A stretch of 58,727 nucleotides of DNA from Kitasatospora sp. MAP5-34. Lineage in GTDB: Bacteria; Actinomycetota; Actinomycetes; Streptomycetales; Streptomycetaceae. Shown here one piece after another: positions 52,941 through 58,727 of this stretch (within the stretch, counting starts at the first letter, position 1; every line of letters begins with the position of its first letter). A program made the translations under genes and the position numbers. The notes under the pieces were generated by a model. The model was given only the letters and a program-made list of their open reading frames with translations. It was not told the origin of the DNA and made no database searches. The stretch is taken from the NCBI RefSeq assembly GCF_029894335.1, contig NZ_JARXZC010000046.1:1-58727 (forward strand), read 5' to 3'.

Positions 52941-53876
52941 TCACTTCGCCGCCGGCTTGGCGTACTGGAGGGTCTTCGGGTCGGCCAGCGCGTCGACGAC
53001 CACCTTCTGCTGCTCGGTGATGGTCGCGCGGGCCTGCTGCTTCTCCAGGGTGCGGACGACGCCGCCCGGGATGTTCAGCGCAGGCGTCAGGTCCTGCGGG
53101 TTCCCGACCACGGTGAAGCGGAACGGCTGCGACACGCTCCTGCCGTCGATCTGCACGCCGCCCACCGACGAGTCGGTGAAGTAGGTGCCGGCCACCACTC
53201 GCACATCGTTGATCTGAATCGCCTCCGCCCCCGCTGCTCTGAGTTCCTGCAGGGTGTCGAGCAGCATATCGGCCTTCACCTGCCCTTGGGGGTCATCGAC
53301 CGTCAGTACGATGCCCGGACCTGTGGCCGTGACCGTACCGGCGAGCACACCGAGCTCCGCCGTCTTCTGCCTGGTCTGCTCCTGGGCTTCCTTGGCCTGG
53401 TTGGAACTGTTCTCCAGCTGGGTCAGGGACTGCTCCAGTTGCGCCTTCTCCTGCTGAAGACGCTGCTGACGGCTGTCCAGTTCGTCGAGAATCCGGACAA
53501 GATCCTCCTGCCGGGCACCACGCAGCTGGCTGTGGTCGTTGGTCGAACGCACCTGGATGGCCAGAGCCAGCCCGAGCGAGAACAGCAGCAGCGCCACCAC
53601 CAGTTGCCCGCGCGAGAGGCGCGGCGGCCAGAGTGCCGCCTTCAGCCTGCGCCGCGCGTCGGACGGCGGCTCGGCGGGCGCGGTGGACTGAGCAGACCCA
53701 GCGGGCTGCACGGGCTCGGCCGGTCCAGCCGACGGCTCATCTGATGGATCGTCAACATCCGCTGCCTCCGGCACAGTTACCGGTTCAACCGCTGACTCCT
53801 CCGCCGCCGCCGGCTCCACCACTTCTTCATCCGGCAGCTGCTCGCTGCTCTTGTCCTGGTCCTTGTCCTCTTCCAT
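52941..53876 (-). CDS. DUF881 membrane protein
   Basis: The 311-residue protein has an acidic cytoplasmic N-terminus (about 75 residues, many Glu/Pro), one membrane helix (GQLVVALLLFSLGLALAIQV), a coiled coil (DELDSRQQRLQQEKAQLEQS) and the outside DUF881 domain (VTATGPGIVLTVDDPQGQV, DTLQELRAAGAEAIQINDVR). DUF881 proteins relate to YlxX/YlxW of the division cluster; the precise role is unknown. The spacing of 11 bp from the sbp gene indicates an operon. 52745-52940 shows no gene. Confidence 0.9.
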   Translation of the reverse strand: MEEDKDQDKSSEQLPDEEVVEPAAAEESAVEPVTVPEAADVDDPSDEPSAGPAEPVQPAGSAQSTAPAEPPSDARRRLKAALWPPRLSRGQLVVALLLFSLGLALAIQVRSTNDHSQLRGARQEDLVRILDELDSRQQRLQQEKAQLEQSLTQLENSSNQAKEAQEQTRQKTAELGVLAGTVTATGPGIVLTVDDPQGQVKADMLLDTLQELRAAGAEAIQINDVRVVAGTYFTDSSVGGVQIDGRSVSQPFRFTVVGNPQDLTPALNIPGGVVRTLEKQQARATITEQQKVVVDALADPKTLQYAKPAAK

Positions 53877-53887
53877 GTCGCGTCCTC

Positions 53888-54220
53888 TCAGGCCCGGAAG
53901 ACATGTCGGCGGATCGCGGCGGCATTGGAGAAGATCCGGATACCGAGCACGACCACCACGCCGGTGGAGAGCTGCGAGCCGACCCCGAGCTGGTCGCCGA
54001 GGAAGACGATCAGCGCGGCGACGACCACGTTGGAGAGGAACGACACCACGAAGACCTTGTCGTCGAAGATCCCGTCCAGCATCGCGCGCACCCCGCCGAA
54101 GACCGCGTCCACCGCCGCCACCACGGCGATCGGCAGATACGGCACCACGGCGTCGGGCACCGAGGGCTGGACGAAGAGGCCGACGACCACCCCGATGGCG
54201 AGGCCCAGTACGGCAATCAC
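53888..54220 (-). CDS. sbp: Small basic protein (Sbp)
   Basis: The 110-residue membrane protein MIAVLGLAIGVVVGLFVQPS matches Sbp/DUF1290: three to four helices and the conserved VVAAVDAVFGGVRAMLDGIFDDKVFVVSF core (blocks AVFGGVRAMLDG and FDDKVF). It is found beside DUF881 genes in division-related clusters of Gram-positives. GTG 54220 overlaps the upstream DUF881 stop by four bases (GTGA). Confidence 0.94.
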   Translation of the reverse strand: MIAVLGLAIGVVVGLFVQPSVPDAVVPYLPIAVVAAVDAVFGGVRAMLDGIFDDKVFVVSFLSNVVVAALIVFLGDQLGVGSQLSTGVVVVLGIRIFSNAAAIRRHVFRA

Positions 54221-55155
54221 GGCTTTGGTGCTCCTGTCCCTGTGGTTGACGTCGCGGTGGGCGAGTCCGAAGTGAGTGGCTGCGCGTACCGCAGCGTGAT
54301 GCCGAGCGCTGCGGGCACCGTCAGCTTCTTCTGTACCGAGAGTGTCGACCTGATCCCGTAGCTGTCCTGAATGATCTTCAGGTACCGCCCGGCCTCGTCG
54401 TCCTGGAAGGCCGCGGCCAGCCGGGGCCCGTCCCCGGCCACCAGCACCGTGTACGGCGGCACGAGCGGCCGGTTGTCGACCAGGATGGCGTCACCCGCCG
54501 CCCGGATCGCGGAGAGCACGGTGAGCCGCTGCCCGTTGACCGAGACGGCCTCGGCCCCCGCCTGCCAGAGCCCGTTCACGATCAGCTGGAGATCCCGGTC
54601 ACGCAGTCGTCCGGTGTCGTGGAAGCCGTCCGCCAGACGAGGGTCACTCGCCGAGCCACCGCCGGTGCCCGAGGCGTCGTCGATCACCAGCTTCACGCCC
54701 GGCCCCGACACCTCACCCGTACCGACCCGCCCGGCCAGCTCGGCCAGGCTCCCGTTGCTGCCGGTCGGCAGTGCCTGCTGCTGGGCCCGGTCGACCTGGT
54801 GGCGGAGGTCCTGGATCTGCTTCTGCATCCGGTCGGCCGCGCCGGTCGAGTCGTTGACCCGTCGGACCAGCGCGTCGCGCTCCTTGGCCAGGGTCGGCTC
54901 GGCCTCGTGCGAGGTGACCGCACCCACCGTGACCACCGTGGTGGCGAGTGCCAGGCCGAGCGCGAGGATCAGCCGTCCCCGCAGCGAACCGGGCAGCCTG
55001 CTGGTCCCCTCACGGCCGTTCGCGCGGGCCGCCTCGGCGTAGCCGTCGTCCAGGCTGTGTTCCATCACGGTGGTCAGCAGGGACATCGAGGCGTCGGGAC
55101 GGGCGAAACGCCCGTCCCGATCACTCGGCATCGGCTGTGCTGGCATGCGGAACAT
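54217..55155 (-). CDS. DUF881 membrane protein
   Basis: This 312-residue protein is the second DUF881 member. It has one membrane helix (LRGRLILALGLALATTVVTV), a coiled coil (RDALVRRVNDSTGAADRMQK) and the DUF881 domain (EVSGPGVKLVIDDASGTGGG, DLQLIVNGLWQAGAEAVSVN). The start is uncertain among ATGs at 55155, 55146 and 55131. With Sbp and the next DUF881 gene it forms a coupled operon, probably a membrane complex. Confidence 0.9.
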   Translation of the reverse strand: MFRMPAQPMPSDRDGRFARPDASMSLLTTVMEHSLDDGYAEAARANGREGTSRLPGSLRGRLILALGLALATTVVTVGAVTSHEAEPTLAKERDALVRRVNDSTGAADRMQKQIQDLRHQVDRAQQQALPTGSNGSLAELAGRVGTGEVSGPGVKLVIDDASGTGGGSASDPRLADGFHDTGRLRDRDLQLIVNGLWQAGAEAVSVNGQRLTVLSAIRAAGDAILVDNRPLVPPYTVLVAGDGPRLAAAFQDDEAGRYLKIIQDSYGIRSTLSVQKKLTVPAALGITLRYAQPLTSDSPTATSTTGTGAPKP

Positions 55156-55279
55156 CGTCCCACGTCGCCGACCCACCGGGCGCACAGCCCCCGTCGTTCA
55201 CCCGCTGATCACCCAGCGGGGGCGACAGGCCCGGTCGCCGCCCCCGCCGTCCCGTCCAAGAGCCCGTCCAACAGCCCGT

Positions 55280-57775
55280 TCAGCGCCCGGCGCCGTCCAC
55301 CACCGCCGCCCACTCGTCGAGCAGCTGCTCGGTGGCCGCGTCGTCCGGGCCCTCGGCCCACAGATGCGTCACGGCCTCCGCCGGGTCGGGCAGCACCAGC
55401 GTCCAGCGCCCGTCCGGCTCGACCACCCGGACACCGTCCGTGGTGTCCAGCCGCCGGCTGCCCGCCGCCTCCACCACGGAACGCATGACCATGCCCTTCG
55501 CCGCCCACGGCGTCGCGATGTCCCGGCGCTGGATGTGCGCCTGCGGGATCCGCGCGTCGATCTGGCTCAGCGTGAGCTGCGTCCTGGCCACCAGCCCGAG
55601 CAGCCGGACGAAGGCCGCCGCACCGTCCAGCACCTCGCTGAACTCGGGGACGACGAACCCGCCACGCCCGTCCCCGCCGAACACCGTGCCGTCGGCCGCG
55701 GCGGCCTTGGCGAGGTCGTCCGGCGAGGTCGTCGTCCAGATGACCTGGGTGCCGTGGTACGCCGCGACCTGCTCGGCGATCCGCGTCGTGGTCACCGGCA
55801 GTGCGACCTGCCCGCTGCGCCGCTCGGCCGCGACCAGGTCGAGCAGCACCAGCAGTGCCCGGTCGTCCTGGATCACCCGGCCGAGCTCGTCCACGAACGA
55901 GACGCGTTCACCCACCGGGTCGAACCGCACCCCGAAGGCCGCCCGCGAGGAGGCCACCAGTTCACCGAGCCGGGCAAGTCCGGCCCGCCGCTCGTCGGCG
56001 TCCTCGGTCGGCCGGGCCTCGTCCAGCCCGCTGCTGACGGTGAGCGCCTCCACGCCGAGGCGGCCCAGGATGCTCGGCAGCACCAGCCCCGCACTGCCGT
56101 GCGCGGTGTCGACCACCACCTTCAGCCCGGACTCCCGGACACCAGTGGTGTCCACCGCCCGCAGCAGGTTGCCCGCGTAGGAGTCGAAGACACTCGACGG
56201 GAACGTCAGGTCACCGATCTCACCGGGGAAGGCACGCCGGTACTCCTGCCGCGCGTAGACCCGGTCGAGCTTGCGCTGACCGGCCTGCGAGAGGTCGGCG
56301 CCACGCTCGTCGAAGAACAGGATGTCCAGCGAGTCCGGCACACCGGGCGTGGTACGCAGGAAGATCCCACCGGCACTCCCACGCGCGGTGTGCTGCCGGG
56401 CGACCGGCATCGGGACGTTCTCCAGGTCTCGGACGTCGATCGCGCTGGTCTGCAACCCCGAGATCATCGCCCGTTTGAGCGCACGCGCACCACGCGAGTG
56501 GTCACGCGCGATGGTGACGGTGGCACCCTTCTTGAGCGTCGTCGCATACGCGCCGGCGAGCCGGACGGCCAGTTCCGGGGTGATCTCCACGTTGAGGATG
56601 CCGGAGACGCCACGCAGCCCGAAGAGATGCTCCTGCCCCCGGGACTCCCAGATCACCGAGGTGTTGACGAAGGCGCCGGCCTCGATGGTCTTGAACGGGT
56701 AGACCCGGACGTTGCCCGAGATGATCGACTCCTCGCCGATCAGGCACTCGTCGCCGATCACCGCACCGTCGTCGATCCGGGCGGCCCGCATCACATCGGT
56801 GTTCTTGCCGACCACACAGCCACGCAGGTTGCACTGCGGACCGATGTAGACGTTGTCGTGGATCACCGCCTTGTGCAGGAACGCACCACGCTTGACCACC
56901 ACGTTGCTGCCGAGCACGGTGTGCTCGCGCAGCTCGACCCCGGCCTCGACCTTCGCGTAGTCGCCGATGTAGAGCGGCCCCCGCAGCACCGCCTCCGGGT
57001 CCACCTCCGCGCCCTCGGCCACCCAGACGCCCGGCGAGATCTCGAAGCCGTCCAGCTCGACCTCGACCTTGCCCTCCAGCACGTCCGCCTGGGCCTTCTG
57101 GTAGCTCTCGTGGGTGCCCACGTCCTCCCAGTAGCCCTCGGCGACGTAGCCGTAGACCGGCTTGCCATCCTTGAGCAGCTGCGGGAAGACGTCGCTCGAC
57201 CAGTCGACCGACTCCCCCGCCGCCACGTAGTCGAAGACCTCCGGCTCCATCACGTAGATGCCGGTGTTCACCGTGTCCGAGAAGACCTGGCCCCAGGTCG
57301 GCTTCTCCAGGAAGCGTTCGACCCGCCCCTCGTCGTCCGTGATGGTGATACCGAATTCCAGCGGATTGGGCACCCTGGTCAGACAGACCGTGACGAGCGC
57401 GCCCTTCTCACGGTGGAAGGCCATCAGGTCCGAGAGATCGAAGTCGGTCAGCGCGTCGCCGGAGATCACCAGGAAGGAGTCGTCCCGGAGCGCGTCCTCC
57501 GCGTTTTTGACGCTCCCGGCCGTACCGAGCGGGGTCTCCTCATTGGCATATGTGAGGTGCATACCCAGCTCTTCGCCGTCCCCGAAGTAGTTCTTCACCA
57601 AGGAGGCCAAGAACTGCACGGTGACGACGGTGTCCGTGAGGCCGTGCCGCTTGAGCAGACGCAGGACGTGCTCCATGATCGGCCTGTTCACGACCGGAAG
57701 CAGCGGCTTGGGCATGCTCGAGGTCATCGGGCGGAGTCGGGTGCCCTCGCCCCCTGCCATCACAACGGCTTTCAT
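55280..57775 (-). CDS. Nucleotidyltransferase / left-handed helix / phosphomannomutase-like fusion
   Basis: The 831-residue protein has three parts. Residues 1-235 are a sugar-1-phosphate nucleotidyltransferase (MKAVVMAGGEGTRLRPMTSS, PKPLLPVVNRP, GDALTDFD, YWEDVGTHESY). Residues 250-360 are hexapeptide left-handed beta-helix repeats (GPLYIGDYAKVEAGVELREH). Residues 375-831 are a phosphohexomutase-like region, but the catalytic TASHNP serine loop is replaced by ARGSAGGIFLRTTPG, so mutase activity is probably lost. Annotated relatives are called mannose-1-phosphate guanylyltransferases; GDP-mannose synthesis is plausible, not shown. It begins at ATG 57775. Confidence 0.88.
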   Translation of the reverse strand: MKAVVMAGGEGTRLRPMTSSMPKPLLPVVNRPIMEHVLRLLKRHGLTDTVVTVQFLASLVKNYFGDGEELGMHLTYANEETPLGTAGSVKNAEDALRDDSFLVISGDALTDFDLSDLMAFHREKGALVTVCLTRVPNPLEFGITITDDEGRVERFLEKPTWGQVFSDTVNTGIYVMEPEVFDYVAAGESVDWSSDVFPQLLKDGKPVYGYVAEGYWEDVGTHESYQKAQADVLEGKVEVELDGFEISPGVWVAEGAEVDPEAVLRGPLYIGDYAKVEAGVELREHTVLGSNVVVKRGAFLHKAVIHDNVYIGPQCNLRGCVVGKNTDVMRAARIDDGAVIGDECLIGEESIISGNVRVYPFKTIEAGAFVNTSVIWESRGQEHLFGLRGVSGILNVEITPELAVRLAGAYATTLKKGATVTIARDHSRGARALKRAMISGLQTSAIDVRDLENVPMPVARQHTARGSAGGIFLRTTPGVPDSLDILFFDERGADLSQAGQRKLDRVYARQEYRRAFPGEIGDLTFPSSVFDSYAGNLLRAVDTTGVRESGLKVVVDTAHGSAGLVLPSILGRLGVEALTVSSGLDEARPTEDADERRAGLARLGELVASSRAAFGVRFDPVGERVSFVDELGRVIQDDRALLVLLDLVAAERRSGQVALPVTTTRIAEQVAAYHGTQVIWTTTSPDDLAKAAAADGTVFGGDGRGGFVVPEFSEVLDGAAAFVRLLGLVARTQLTLSQIDARIPQAHIQRRDIATPWAAKGMVMRSVVEAAGSRRLDTTDGVRVVEPDGRWTLVLPDPAEAVTHLWAEGPDDAATEQLLDEWAAVVDGAGR

Positions 57776-57924
57776 TTCGGGTGCGTCCTCCTTCGAGGTT
57801 TTGAAAAACCCAGGGGTCCATCAAACCGTTCCAGAGCACCTCTACCCGGATAAGCACGCCCGACGCGCCACCGTGACGTGCGAATCGTCTCACCGGGGGA
57901 AGACGACGAAGCGGAAGGCGGGCC

Positions 57925-58542
57925 TCAGGCGGCCGCACCACCCAGGCGGTCCGCCTTAACGATCTGACGGGCCTGCACCGCGTACAGGATCGCGGACCAC
58001 CAGTAGAGCGCCGTCCCCCACCAGATGAACGCCCAGCTGACCACCAGCGCGGGCGTGGCGACCCAGCTGTGACCCGCACCGATGAGCAGGAGTGGAAACC
58101 CGTACATCAGATTGAAGGTGGCAGCCTTGCCGAGAAAAGTCACCTGCAGCGGCCCGTATCCGTGCCGGTTCAGAATCGCCAGCACGGAGGCACCGAAGGC
58201 CTCCCGGGCCAACAGGATCGCCGTCACCCACCAGGGCAGAATCCCACGCCAGGTCAGCCCGACCAGCGTGGACAGCACGAACAGCCGGTCCGCCGCCGGG
58301 TCGAGGATCTGTCCGAGCCGGCTGATCTGCCCCCACCGACGGGCGAGCTTGCCATCCAGGTAGTCACTGATCCCGCTCAACATCAGGATCAGGATCGCCC
58401 AGCCGTCGTTGTTCGGACCGCCGAACTCCGGCCACAGAATCAGCCACAGGAAGATGGGCACACCCACCAGCCGAGCCATGCTGAGCAGGTTGGGAATGGT
58501 GAGGACACGGTCGGTCTGAACGCGCGTCTCCTGGACCTCCAC
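57925..58542 (-). CDS. CDP-alcohol phosphatidyltransferase (PgsA-like)
   Basis: The 205-residue membrane protein has the CDP-alcohol phosphatidyltransferase signature D-x2-D-G-x2-A-R-x8-G-x3-D-x3-D in SDYLDGKLARRWGQISRLGQ followed by ILDPAADR. It transfers phosphatidyl from CDP-diacylglycerol to an alcohol, probably glycerol 3-phosphate, in phospholipid synthesis; inositol-phosphate type is not excluded. GTG 58542 (MEVQETRVQTDRVLTIPN) follows GGAGG by seven bases. Membrane helices number about six. It is the first gene of the cluster after the rRNA operon. Confidence 0.9.
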   Translation of the reverse strand: MEVQETRVQTDRVLTIPNLLSMARLVGVPIFLWLILWPEFGGPNNDGWAILILMLSGISDYLDGKLARRWGQISRLGQILDPAADRLFVLSTLVGLTWRGILPWWVTAILLAREAFGASVLAILNRHGYGPLQVTFLGKAATFNLMYGFPLLLIGAGHSWVATPALVVSWAFIWWGTALYWWSAILYAVQARQIVKADRLGGAAA

Positions 58543-58596
58543 CTGGGGGCCTCCTGTACGGTACGACAACTCTGCGGCACTGACCTTACAGCAGAA

Positions 58597-58628
58597 AAGC
58601 CCCCCATCCGTTCCCGGATGAGGGGCTT
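58597..58628 (-). terminator. rRNA operon terminator
   Basis: AAGCCCCCCATCCG and CGGATGAGGGGCTT form a 14-bp stem with one mismatch and a TTCC loop, 13 bp beyond the 5S rRNA 3' end. It should end rRNA transcription before the phosphatidyltransferase gene. Confidence 0.85.
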
Positions 58629-58640
58629 CCCTTGAATGAT

Positions 58641-58727
58641 TGTTCGGCGGCGTCCTACTCTCCCACAGGGTCCCCCCTGCAGTACCATCGGCGCTACGAG
58701 GCTTAGCTTCCGGGTTCGGAATGTAAC
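58641..58727 (-). rRNA. rrf: 5S ribosomal RNA, 3' part
   Basis: The minus strand reads GTTACATTCCGAACCCGGAA, then AAGCCTCGTAGCGCCGATGG, TACTGCAGGGGGGACCCTGT and GGGAGAGTAGGACGCCGCCG, the conserved 5S loop and 3' stem sequence. Only the last ~87 bases of about 118 lie in the window; the 5' end is cut by the window edge. The 23S and 16S genes should lie further right. Confidence 0.97.

Overview
The window is very GC-rich double-stranded bacterial DNA from an actinomycete of the family Streptomycetaceae (Streptomyces or Kitasatospora). This is supported by a two-domain geosmin synthase, small protein families typical of that group, codon usage, leaderless-looking GTG starts, and the gene order pgsA - DUF881 - sbp - DUF881 - FHA - MerR - DUF151 - MerR. 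The right edge cuts into a 5S rRNA gene on the minus strand.

Layout. 1-5.6 kb: a GNAT acetyltransferase, a flavin-dependent hydroxylase and MFS exporter pair separated by a 56-bp perfect palindrome, and small regulatory or hypothetical genes. 5.8-8.2 kb: geosmin synthase (geoA). 8.1-23.9 kb: mixed chromosomal genes, namely an ArsR regulator divergent from an MFS exporter, TerD, oxidoreductases, purB, a MarR regulator, a HipA-like kinase, an NDH-2-like dehydrogenase, a Tat-exported GH47 mannosidase, an SGNH hydrolase, and a MocR regulator divergent from a PNPOx-like gene over a shared promoter/operator. 23.9-24.5 kb: a gene graveyard holding a PaiB-like relic split by a small palindromic repeat and an MFS C-terminal relic. 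24.5-26.5 kb: dienelactone hydrolase and MFS.

26,605-35,982: an integrated mobile element of 9,361 bp, inserted in a PhzF-family gene. The gene's 5' end is at 26,569 and its 3' part resumes at 35,983. A 17-bp direct repeat at the FAGNP motif marks attL and attR. The element encodes a large serine integrase preceded by a small acidic protein (possible directionality factor), a P4/D5-type primase-helicase, one HK97-fold major capsid protein, an XRE regulator with a PPC-domain partner, and several small unknown genes. It also has a 1.56-kb A/T-richer, gene-free region with dyads. It lacks terminase, portal, protease, tail and lysis genes and lacks conjugation genes. The simplest reading is a capsid-carrying phage satellite, with a decayed prophage as the alternative. 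This is the most novel object in the window.

36.7-49.3 kb: CPBP protease, glutamate-cysteine ligase, small genes, glycine decarboxylase gcvP behind a tandem glycine riboswitch, a PRC-barrel/DUF2382 stress protein, an MFS exporter, dinB and a YdcF/SanA protein. 49.4-58.5 kb: a minus-strand block matching the mycobacterial Rv1822-Rv1830 neighbourhood, linked there to growth and division control, but without gcvH and with a nucleotidyltransferase/phosphomannomutase-like fusion. Then come a terminator and the 5S rRNA 3' end.
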